Assembly: GCF_000204015.1 (NCBI RefSeq) | Contig: NZ_GL883079.1 | Span: forward strand, 128,296-173,684 | DNA: 45,389 bases | Reading direction: 5' to 3' | Origin: Asticcacaulis biprosthecium C19 | Lineage (GTDB): Bacteria; Pseudomonadota; Alphaproteobacteria; Caulobacterales; Caulobacteraceae | Part shown: one piece after another, positions 7,725-15,623 of the stretch | How the letters are laid out: each line of letters begins with the position of its first letter | Numbering within the stretch: position 1 is the first letter of the stretch | Position numbers and translations under genes: made by a program | The notes under the pieces: model-generated | What the model was told of the DNA's origin: nothing | The model's database searches: none | The model's input: the letters and a program-made list of their open reading frames with translations, nothing else

Positions 7725-8111
7725 GCCACGCTGGTGGGCTGCAACCCGCCGTCTGGCTGCGATGCGGTGCTCACGTACAAGCGTACGCTCCGCTCCGCGT
7801 CTCGCCAGCCAGCGTCTTTCGCCTCACCATCGTGGCTCAGCTATGGCGTGTCTTTACTGGTGGGCTGCAAACCGTCATCTTCTTGCGATACGGTGCTCAC
7901 GTACAACGTTTTTGGTTGTGCTAACGCTTCGCTCGTTGAGCACGAAACGCTCCGCTCCGTTTCTCAGAAGCCAACGGGTTTCGCCTCACGATAAGCGCTC
8001 AGGTTAAAGCGCTTCCCTAGTTGAGCACGAAGAACTCCGCTCCGCGTCTCGCCAGCCGGCGCGTTTCGCCTCACCATCGCGGCTCAGCTTAAGTGCGCTC
8101 ATTCTACAGAG
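7725..8111. repeat. Degenerate repeat patch, GGTGCTCACGTAC/GCTCCGCTCCG family
   Basis: 387 bases without a gene between convergent genes. GGTGGGCTGCAA occurs at 7733 and 7859, and CGGTGCTCACGTACAA at 7765 and 7891, both with a 126-base period. The companion block CTCCGCTCCG..TCTC..GCC..TTTCGCCTCAC appears three times (from about 7788, 7950 and 8034). Copy 2 carries an extra stretch of some 36 bases. A further copy lies at 32175-32238, also in a convergent gap. The short frames reading through it are not convincing genes. Confidence 0.8.
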
Positions 8112-8777
8112 TTATTTGGCTTTCGGGACGATGTACATGGCCGTGGGGGCGCGGTCGAGATTGATCCGCGTGGCATCGGGGATATCGGCCGGGAAGAAGC
8201 AGGGGGCCTTCGTCTTGCCCGAGGTTTGTAGTTTCAGGTTCACGGTCTTGCCCGCCTTGGTTGCCACCGTACCGCTTTGGGCGCCTTCGAAACACACTGC
8301 CTTGTAGTCAGGGACGGCCAGGCTCATCAAACCCGCCGCCCTTTTGGCGCCATCGTGGGCCTGTTTTACGGCCGCGGCCAGGGGGCTTGCCTCCATCGAC
8401 GCCGAAGGCGCCACATTGGGCATCAGCCGGATATCGATGCCGATCTTGCCATCCTTCGGGCCGGTCAGGGCAATTTCGCGCTTCCCTTTAAGGTCAGCAG
8501 CGGTTGGCAATGGCAGGACCCGACCATTGGTCGCAATATTTAGCGGCCGATCGCCGGCCTGGCTTTTCATAACCAGAGAGACACTGTTCCTGTCGACGCC
8601 ATCGAACAGAAGGAAATAGCCCATCGTGAAATGATCACGCTGATTGGCTTGCAGGTCATAATAGGCTTTCAGAAACGGAAACAGCTTTTCCGCCGGAACG
8701 TTTTTTGTTTCTGCCAGCGCCGCCGTTGCCAGCAGTACGAAAGGAAGTGCCGCCGCCGCGGCCTTTGCAAATGTCAT
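8112..8777 (-). CDS. Secreted protein of unknown function, paralogue 2 of a tandem pair
   Basis: A 221-residue protein with a cleavable signal peptide (FAKAAAAALPFVLLATAALA, cleavage near residue 22). The mature part has LPTAADLKGKREIALTGP, then a segment with one Cys (YKAVCFEGA) and the ending ADIPDATRINLDRAPTAMYIVP. The block order and the closing motif match the upstream gene, so the two are tandem duplicates. I do not recognise the family and see no catalytic signature. Six bases separate it from the upstream stop; the AGGT of the ribosome site overlaps that stop (TAGGT). Likely periplasmic. Confidence 0.8.
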   Translation of the reverse strand: MTFAKAAAAALPFVLLATAALAETKNVPAEKLFPFLKAYYDLQANQRDHFTMGYFLLFDGVDRNSVSLVMKSQAGDRPLNIATNGRVLPLPTAADLKGKREIALTGPKDGKIGIDIRLMPNVAPSASMEASPLAAAVKQAHDGAKRAAGLMSLAVPDYKAVCFEGAQSGTVATKAGKTVNLKLQTSGKTKAPCFFPADIPDATRINLDRAPTAMYIVPKAK

Positions 8778-8783
8778 GGTAAC

Positions 8784-9476
8784 CTATTTCGGAGGGGTGT
8801 CGAACAGGGCGGTGGAAGCCGCTTTTGTAAGGGTGATACGGGTAGCGCCGGGGAATTGCGACGGCACGAAATACGGCGTTCCGGCCGGATATTCCCCGCC
8901 CGCGGCCGTTTTGGGCATTGGTTTCTTCTGGTCGCCGACCTCGACCGTGCCGTCGCCGCCACCGACAAAGTAGACGCGGTCCAGCTTCTTCAGGGCCAGC
9001 GCCATGGCGCCGGCAATCTTGCCCATGGCGGCATTACCCTGCTTGATGCCGAGCGCCAGGCCGGCAGCATCGTAGGACTTGCCGGCCGCCTGGGTCGAAT
9101 GCACCTTGATCTTGGGACCAATGGTGCAGGTCTGGGGCATGTTCATGGTGATGGTGGCGCCGGCGTTCAGCTGATCGCGGGTCGGCAAGGGCGTGATGCG
9201 GCCGTCACCGGCGATACGCAGGGGCGTCGTCTTGCCACCAGCGTTCAGAGTGGCCGTCACCTTGGAGGTGTCGCAGTTCTTGATGCGCAGGTTATAATAG
9301 ACATTGACCTGGCTGCGTTCACCGGCCGGCAGGTTCAGGAACTTTTGCAGACCGGGCAGGGCTTCGGACGCCTTGCCGGTCTGACTGATCATGTTCTGCG
9401 CCATGGCGGGCGCAGCAGACAGCAACACCGCGGCCGACACAGCCATCGAGGCCGTTTTGACAAGATTACGCAGCAC
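8784..9476 (-). CDS. Secreted protein of unknown function, paralogue 1 of a tandem pair
   Basis: A 230-residue protein with a signal peptide (TASMAVSAAVLLSAAPAMAQ, cleavage near residue 27). The mature part has VYYNLRIKNCDTSK, ITPLPTRDQLNAGATI, a long helical middle (ALGIKQGNAAMGKIAGAMALALKKL) and the ending QFPGATRITLTKAASTALFDTPP. It shares the LPT..L block and the P.ATRI.L..A.TA ending with the next gene. The start appears to be GTG 9476. First cistron of a two-gene unit. Function unknown; two Cys in this copy could form a disulfide. Confidence 0.8.
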   Translation of the reverse strand: MLRNLVKTASMAVSAAVLLSAAPAMAQNMISQTGKASEALPGLQKFLNLPAGERSQVNVYYNLRIKNCDTSKVTATLNAGGKTTPLRIAGDGRITPLPTRDQLNAGATITMNMPQTCTIGPKIKVHSTQAAGKSYDAAGLALGIKQGNAAMGKIAGAMALALKKLDRVYFVGGGDGTVEVGDQKKPMPKTAAGGEYPAGTPYFVPSQFPGATRITLTKAASTALFDTPPK

Positions 9477-9580
9477 CTTTGGATCCCTCGATCATCGCCC
9501 CGACAAGAGCGTTGTATGTAACATAGTGGGGTGATTGTGCCAAATTGTGGCTGAACGGCGGGTGAATGACGGCCGGTCCA

Positions 9581-10012
9581 TCAAGCCTTGTAACGAAGTT
9601 TGGCCGTTTCATAGCTCCATTTGATCAGGGTTTTGAGCTTGTCCAGGTTAAGGTCGGACAGCCTGTTGAAATAGAGACACGCCACGCTGGTCTTGAACCT
9701 GCCCAGCCCCTCCAACAGATCCGGACGGTCGGAAAATCCCGCCATGAGATAGACGGTCATCTGCGCCTTGCGCGGAGAAAAACCGGCCAACGGCCAGTCG
9801 GACGCTTGTTTCTTGCCGTTGATCGACGTGTAGCGGTCGAAGCCGATGATAGCGTCACCCCACATGACGGGCTGTTGGCCCGTGATGTCTACATGCAGAT
9901 CGAGCAGAGCCAGGCTATCGGCGCGCCGGTTCTCAGGCGCTATGGCCGTGATGTAATCAATAGCGCTGGCGTCGGTGGGTTTGGTTTTCGGCTCGTTCTT
10001 GGAGTCTGGCAT
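9581..10012 (-). CDS. DUF1801 (YdhG-like) domain protein
   Basis: A 143-residue soluble protein. The DUF1801 pattern is clear: YITAIAPENRRADSLALLDL, QPVMWGDAIIGFDRYT, WPLAGFSPRKAQMTVYLMAGF, LLEGLGRFKTSVACLYF and LDKLKTLIKWSY. The biochemical role of the family is not known. Although its start lies 56 bases inside the upstream membrane-protein gene, GAGGT seven bases ahead of ATG 10012 supports it, so the overlap looks real and implies coupled translation. No other start in frame would keep the first conserved helix. Confidence 0.86.
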   Translation of the reverse strand: MPDSKNEPKTKPTDASAIDYITAIAPENRRADSLALLDLHVDITGQQPVMWGDAIIGFDRYTSINGKKQASDWPLAGFSPRKAQMTVYLMAGFSDRPDLLEGLGRFKTSVACLYFNRLSDLNLDKLKTLIKWSYETAKLRYKA

Positions 10013-10733
10013 GGGCTACCTCAAGAGGTTTGGGCGCCGGCAGGAACAGTTCGCTGATAGCGGCGCGCCGGGCAGGATCCAGTTGTTCCATATAACCGGC
10101 CATGCAGTCCATATAGCTGTGGTCGGAATGCCATTCCGAAATGAACCGTTTGACGCCGCGGTGTTCCAGATCACGCTGGAGGCCCTGAATCGCGGCGTAC
10201 CACACCCTGGCTTGAGGCGCGGATGTCAGGCCCGTGGCCAGGTTAACCGTCTGGCCGCCCGAAAATTCCACGACATAGTCGACAGCGTAGGTGTTGGCGC
10301 TTTGGTTGCATGAGACCTGTATCGATGTTGCTTCGCCAAGGTCGAAGCTCCGGTAGATAGGGCTCAACTGGCTGGGCGCGCGGGTGACGATCCGGTCGCG
10401 ATAAAGGGCTGTGCCACCGGTCAGGTCCAGGGCGAGGGCGCAGACGATCAGAGCTGCAGCGAAGACGGTATGTGTCTTCATCCAGGCGTTGCTGTGCGCC
10501 AACCGGGTAAATCGGATCAGAGCCAGGAACACCGCCGCATACATTGCGAGGGCGAGCGCGCTGTACAACGACAGGCTCGGCCACCAGAGCAACGGATCTG
10601 CTGGCAGGGTGCGGGGGAAGACGGAAAGTTGGCCCAGGACATGAAACGGTCCCACCAACAGATAGGCGGCATAAAGCGCGAGGACGATCCAGAATCCCCA
10701 AATGGTGAAGAACTGTCGCGGTTGAGTTGCCAT
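9957..10733 (-). CDS. Membrane protein with C-terminal periplasmic domain, unknown
   Basis: A 258-residue protein with three likely membrane helices: FFTIWGFWIVLALYAAYLLVG (8-28), LYSALALAMYAAVFLALI (about 56-74) and TVFAAALIVCALALDLTGG (about 88-106). The rest is soluble and begins with LYRDRIVTRAPSQ; it contains VDYVVEFSGGQTVNL and a Cys pair (CNQS, DCMAG). I do not recognise the family. The last 56 bases overlap the DUF1801 gene in another frame. It follows the 53-residue HigA-like gene by 30 bases, so a unit pntB, HigA-like, membrane protein, DUF1801 is possible. Confidence 0.75.
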   Translation of the reverse strand: MATQPRQFFTIWGFWIVLALYAAYLLVGPFHVLGQLSVFPRTLPADPLLWWPSLSLYSALALAMYAAVFLALIRFTRLAHSNAWMKTHTVFAAALIVCALALDLTGGTALYRDRIVTRAPSQLSPIYRSFDLGEATSIQVSCNQSANTYAVDYVVEFSGGQTVNLATGLTSAPQARVWYAAIQGLQRDLEHRGVKRFISEWHSDHSYMDCMAGYMEQLDPARRAAISELFLPAPKPLEVAHARLQERAENQTHRRQRY

Positions 10734-10763
10734 CGCCGTTTCCCTGCAGGAAACGGACCATGT

Positions 10764-10925
10764 TCAGTCTTCGGGGAAATGGTCGTCCTCGTAGGCGGCG
10801 ACCAGGTCCAGAAGGGCCTGCAGTTCATCGCCTTCGGGCGAGCCGGGAGGCGCACCGGTGAGCGTATCAAGCCGCCTAAGGGCGTCCTGGTACTCTGACT
10901 CTGTCCGTAGGAATTCGTACTGCAT
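10764..10925 (-). CDS. 53-residue protein resembling the N-terminal segment of HigA-type antitoxins, no HTH
   Basis: A short reading frame coding for MQYEFLRTESEYQDALRRL, then GAPPGSPEGDELQALLDL and ending AAYEDDHFPED. It matches in order the N-terminal 50-60 residues of HigA-like antitoxins, where a TEADYEAAL helix, a PGTPEGDEL turn and VEAYEDEHFP precede a helix-turn-helix domain. Here a TGA follows directly and no HTH appears in any downstream frame, and no HigB toxin is adjacent. It lies 23 bases after the pntB stop with only a weak ribosome site. It could be a functional small protein or a relic. Codon use is normal for the genome. Confidence 0.7.
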   Translation of the reverse strand: MQYEFLRTESEYQDALRRLDTLTGAPPGSPEGDELQALLDLVAAYEDDHFPED

Positions 10926-10948
10926 GTTGTGGCGTCCAGGGCGCTTTT

Positions 10949-12358
<1,410 letters not shown>

Positions 12359-12360
12359 GA

Positions 12361-12690
12361 TTAGTGCGCTCCCCCTTCAATTTTCTTTTCTTTTTTCTTG
12401 TACATGGCCAGCATCCGTCGGGTGACCATGAAGCCGCCGAAGATGTTGACGGCGGCCAGGGCCGAGGCGATGGCGCCTGCGCCCTTGGCGATCCAGGTAT
12501 TGATGTCGGCGCCGGCTGGGCCTGCGGCCTGCGACGCCGCGGCGATCAGGGCGCCGACGATGATGACCGAGGATATGGCGTTGGTGACGGCCATCAGCGG
12601 TGTGTGAAGGGCCGGTGTGACGCTCCACACGACGTAGTAACCGACGAAGATGGCCAGAACGAAGATGGCGAAGTGAAATACGGTTTCCAT
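12361..12690 (-). CDS. pntAB: NAD(P) transhydrogenase subunit alpha, membrane part
   Basis: A 109-residue membrane protein corresponding to domain II of the alpha subunit. In many alphaproteobacteria alpha is split into a soluble and a membrane polypeptide, as here. Three helices are seen: FHFAIFVLAIFVGYYVVW, LMAVTNAISSVIIVGALIAA and AGAIASALAAVNIFGGFMVT. The motif HTPLMAVTNAISS is typical. A lysine-rich tail (YKKKEKKIEGG) faces the cytoplasm. AAGGATAAG precedes the ATG. It lies 40 bases behind pntAA. Confidence 0.95.
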   Translation of the reverse strand: METVFHFAIFVLAIFVGYYVVWSVTPALHTPLMAVTNAISSVIIVGALIAAASQAAGPAGADINTWIAKGAGAIASALAAVNIFGGFMVTRRMLAMYKKKEKKIEGGAH

Positions 12691-12730
12691 GGCTTATCCT
12701 TTGCCCTGACGCGTTGCTGCGTGAGGGCAG

Positions 12731-13864
12731 TTACCCCTTGAGATTCGGATGGACGACGGCGCCGTCCCGGGTGACCAGCGACGCCTTGAGGATATCGTCC
12801 TCGTAGTCGGGCGCCAGATTGCCTTCCTTGTCGATCAAGAGACCAACAAAGGCCTGCAGGTTCCGGGCGTACAGGGCCGAGGCATCGGCCGCGATCGTGG
12901 CGGCAATGTTGGAGAAGCCGATGATCCTGACGCCGTTGACGTCGACGACCTGATCCGCGATGCAGCCCTCGACATTGCCCCCCTGGGGCGCGGCGAGGTC
13001 GATGATGACCGAGCCGGGCTTCATGGAAGCCACCTGTTCTTTCGTCACCAGGATCGGCGCGGCGCGGCCGGGAATCAGCGCCGTGGTGATGACGATGTCC
13101 TGCTTGCCGATATGGGTGGTGATCAGTTCGGCCTGCTTGGCCTTGTATTCCGCCGACATTTCCTTGGCGTAACCGCCGGCGGTCTGAGCGTTCTTGAACT
13201 CTTCGTCCTCGACGGCGATGAACTTGCCGCCCAGGGACTCAACCTGTTCCTTGGTGGCCGGGCGGACGTCCGTGGCCGTCACCACGGCGCCCAGGCGACG
13301 GGCGGTGGCGATGGCCTGGAGACCGGCGACGCCGACACCCATGATGAAGGCCTTGGCGGGAGCGACCGTGCCGGCGGCCGTCATCATCATCGGAAAGGCC
13401 TTGCCGAAGGCGGCGGCGGCTTCGATGACGGCGCGGTAGCCGGCCAGGTTGGCCTGGGACGACAGCACGTCCATGACTTGGGCGCGGGTGATGCGCGGGA
13501 CAAATTCCATGGCGTAGCCATTGGCATTCGCCGCGGCGAGGCCGTTCAGAGCGTCCTTGTCGCGATAGCCGTCAAGTTGGGCGATCACCGAAGCGCCGGG
13601 CTTCAGCGCGGCGATTTCGGAGGCCTGGGGCGGGCGCACCTTCAGGACGATATCGGCGCCTTCGAGTGTTTCGGCAGTGGTACCGGTGAGCGTCGCGCCG
13701 GCAGCGGTATAGGCCTCGTCGCTGATCGAAGCGCTGAGGCCAGCGCCGCTTTGGACGCGGACCGTCTGGCCGGCGCCTGTCCATTTCTTCACCGTATCCG
13801 GCGTTGCGGCGACCCGCGTCTCACCGGCGTGCGATTCCTTGAGAATTGCGATGGTAACAGCCAA
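12731..13864 (-). CDS. pntAA: NAD(P) transhydrogenase subunit alpha, soluble NAD-binding part
   Basis: A 377-residue cytoplasmic subunit that binds NAD(H) (domain I). It begins VTIAILKESHAGETRVAATP, shared with alanine dehydrogenase, and has DVLSSQANLAGYRAV, the Rossmann stretch IMGVGVAGLQAIATARRLGA and VIIDLAAPQGGNVEG. The initiation codon appears to be TTG at 13864, with AAGGGA about eight bases before it; no ATG fits the conserved start. First gene of pntAA-pntAB-pntB. Its promoter should lie in 13865-14046, where no clear consensus was seen. Confidence 0.95.
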   Translation of the reverse strand: MAVTIAILKESHAGETRVAATPDTVKKWTGAGQTVRVQSGAGLSASISDEAYTAAGATLTGTTAETLEGADIVLKVRPPQASEIAALKPGASVIAQLDGYRDKDALNGLAAANANGYAMEFVPRITRAQVMDVLSSQANLAGYRAVIEAAAAFGKAFPMMMTAAGTVAPAKAFIMGVGVAGLQAIATARRLGAVVTATDVRPATKEQVESLGGKFIAVEDEEFKNAQTAGGYAKEMSAEYKAKQAELITTHIGKQDIVITTALIPGRAAPILVTKEQVASMKPGSVIIDLAAPQGGNVEGCIADQVVDVNGVRIIGFSNIAATIAADASALYARNLQAFVGLLIDKEGNLAPDYEDDILKASLVTRDGAVVHPNLKG

Positions 13865-14046
13865 CTTGTTTTCCCTTATATGGCAAGGCGGTACGCAAGA
13901 TTACCCGCAGCGACTCTGAAGGCCGCTTAACTGAATTATGGCTTGTTATGGGCAAACGCAGCGGGAGTCAAAGGACGGTTGCGTGATATATCGTGCCGGT
14001 TGGCGTTACCGTTGCTAAACTGGCGGCATTCTCTGGCTGAAGCACG

Positions 14047-14081
14047 CAAAAAGCCGGAACGAAGGCTGTCGTTCCGGCTTT
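14047..14081 (-). terminator. Intrinsic terminator behind the oxidase subunit IV gene
   Basis: A perfect 13-bp stem: AAAGCCGGAACGA (14050-14062) pairs with TCGTTCCGGCTTT (14069-14081), loop of six. On the minus strand it is followed by TTTTTGCG. It ends transcription of 14105-14359 before the pnt promoter region. Confidence 0.88.
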
Positions 14082-14104
14082 GGCATTGTGAGCGCAAATG
14101 GCGC

Positions 14105-14359
14105 TTAGTGGGCCGGGTCGGCCTTCTTCTTTAGCAGGAACCAGCCGACGACGGCGACGACGACAGCCGAAACGCCAGCTGCGATCAGGCCCAGCTTGGT
14201 GCAGGTCAGGATGATGATAAAGGTAAGGAAAACGGCGAGGTTCAGGCTGCCCCACTTGGTGAGGGCTGCGAACAGGCCATAGGTGCCGCGGTGCTGATGG
14301 ATATCCATTTCGCCGCGGACATAGTCGCTGTGGCTGTCGTGATCGTGATGGTCGGCCAT
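14105..14359 (-). CDS. aa3-type cytochrome c oxidase subunit IV family protein
   Basis: An 84-residue membrane protein. The His/Asp-rich N-terminus (ADHHDHDSHSDYVRGEMDIHQH) is followed by RGTYGLFAALTKWGSLN and two helices, LAVFLTFIIILTCTKLGL and AAGVSAVVVAVVGWFLL. The YVRGEMDIxxHxxTYxLF pattern is the signature of the bacterial aa3-type oxidase subunit IV family, a small accessory subunit of the respiratory oxidase. It is monocistronic here, away from the catalytic subunits, with its own terminator. The repeat element 14437-14600 lies upstream. Confidence 0.88.
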   Translation of the reverse strand: MADHHDHDSHSDYVRGEMDIHQHRGTYGLFAALTKWGSLNLAVFLTFIIILTCTKLGLIAAGVSAVVVAVVGWFLLKKKADPAH

Positions 14360-14436
14360 GAGGGTCCTCGAAACATATGCATAATCAGCAGATTCTCTTC
14401 GCTCTTACAAAAGCGCAAGGCTTTGGTCAATCAGGC

Positions 14437-14600
14437 TAGTGTCGTGATTTCGAAGTTCGCCAGCTTCGATATCAGCCAAGAGCGCGAACTTCGAAATCTC
14501 AACGACACTAAAATGATAAGTTGCTGGTGTCCTTTTGATTCTGAAATTCGCATAGAGCTTGATATCGGACAGGGGCGAATTTCAGAATCAGGACACCAGG
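14437..14600 (+). repeat. Composite two-hairpin element, copy 1
   Basis: Hairpin A spans 14437-14510: TAGTGTCGTGATTTCGAAG opens it and the mirrored CTTCGAAATCTCAACGACAC closes it. Hairpin B spans 14524-14599: CTGGTGTCC and TCTGAAATTCG arms with GGACACCAG at the far end. GATATC is in both loops. Copy 2 is at 41998-42161 in reverse orientation and has the same length. The right arm of B contains the last codons and stop of the MarR-GNAT gene. Confidence 0.85.
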
Positions 14601-15559
14601 ACCTTTTCCAGCGAGATGTCGGAGCGCTGATACAGTTCGTGCAGTCCCGTGGCGCTGTCGACATAGCCCAGTTTGCGATAGGTCGGCACGGCGTGCGGTA
14701 GTTTCACCGATGAGACCAGGTAGAGCTTGGTGAGGCCCAGTGACCGGGCATGGTCCTCCACGGCGGCGACCAGGGCAGTGCCGATGCCCTTGCCCTGGAA
14801 CACCGTTGACACCGCCATTTTGGCCAGTTCGTACATATCGTCCGAGCGTTTGACCAGGGCACAGGTACCGACGATCTGGCCATGGACGGCGGCCATATAG
14901 ATGGCGCCGCCGGGGGCGATGATCAGGCCAACCGGGTCGGCAAACATCTGGCGATCGACGGGCTCGACGGTGAAATAGTGTTCCAGCCATTCGGTGTTCA
15001 ATGCTTCGAAATAGCGTTGATTGTCAGGCATGGCCGGGTCGTAGGGGCGGATTTCGAGCCCTTCCAGAAGACGATCGCGCTTCAGAACAGTTTTCAGTCC
15101 CCGTGGAATGGCGCGGTCGTCGACGGCTTCCTCAAGACGGGCCAGCAGTTGTAGCGTTTGGTCGGCGGTCTCGCCAGGAAAGGCGGTTTCAAGGGCCTGG
15201 CGCAGGACGAACCAGGCTGGCTCCAGCCGGGTGTGCAGGACCTGGCCCGAGGCGGTGAGGGTGACCTGTTTGATCCGCCCGTCGGTCGGTGCCGGGGTGA
15301 GTTCGATCAGTCCGGCTTCGACCAGTTGTTTGCAGAAGGCGTTGACGGCGGCATGCGACACGCCGAGTTGCTGCGACAAGGCCATCATGCCGATACCGGG
15401 CTGCTTGTGGACCGTGCGGAAGAGGGGGAACCAGCGCGGTTCAAAGTCGAGCTTGTGCTCGTCGTAGAAGGCCTTGACGGTGGCCATCATGTTTTCGCTA
15501 AGCACGCGGAACCGTGTGCCAAGGGCGAGGATACCGAGGTCTTGCAGGGCTTGTGTCAT
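14588..15559 (-). CDS. MarR-type regulator fused to GNAT acetyltransferase
   Basis: A 323-residue fusion. Residues 1-150 are a winged-helix MarR domain (VHKQPGIGMMALSQQLGVSH, then VEAGLIELTPAPTDGRIKQV). Residues 170-320 are a GNAT domain with the acetyl-CoA loop VFQGKGIGTALV. Bifunctional proteins of this layout are common; the acetylation target is unknown. A perfect palindrome right at the promoter suggests autoregulation. The -10 element would put the transcript start at the ATG, so the mRNA may be leaderless; no ribosome site is seen. The final codons (V-L-V-S-stop) are supplied by the inserted repeat element, so the natural C-terminus may once have been different. Confidence 0.9.
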   Translation of the reverse strand: MTQALQDLGILALGTRFRVLSENMMATVKAFYDEHKLDFEPRWFPLFRTVHKQPGIGMMALSQQLGVSHAAVNAFCKQLVEAGLIELTPAPTDGRIKQVTLTASGQVLHTRLEPAWFVLRQALETAFPGETADQTLQLLARLEEAVDDRAIPRGLKTVLKRDRLLEGLEIRPYDPAMPDNQRYFEALNTEWLEHYFTVEPVDRQMFADPVGLIIAPGGAIYMAAVHGQIVGTCALVKRSDDMYELAKMAVSTVFQGKGIGTALVAAVEDHARSLGLTKLYLVSSVKLPHAVPTYRKLGYVDSATGLHELYQRSDISLEKVLVS

Positions 15560-15563
15560 GAAG

Positions 15564-15595
15564 TACGTAATATGTTACGTAAATTATCACGTCAA
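15564..15595 (-). promoter_or_regulatory. Promoter with overlapping palindromic MarR operator
   Basis: TACGTAA (15564-15570) and TTACGTA (15575-15581) form a perfect 18-bp palindrome around TATG. On the minus strand TTGACG (15595-15590), a 17-base spacer and TATTAC (15572-15567) make a good sigma-70 promoter. The -10 box lies inside the palindrome and the predicted start falls about one base before ATG 15559. Confidence 0.7.
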
Positions 15596-15623
15596 GCGAC
15601 GCCGCAGAATTCTGTAGCCGTGG

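Noticed and set aside
7619-8007. Frames of 80-100 codons through the 7725-8111 repeat patch
   Set aside because: They overlap the end of a real gene or consist of repeat sequence only.
12749-13930. 393-codon open frame opposite pntAA
   Set aside because: It is a high-GC antisense shadow; the protein is Gly/Asp/Arg rich with no domain, while the other strand encodes an unmistakable transhydrogenase subunit.
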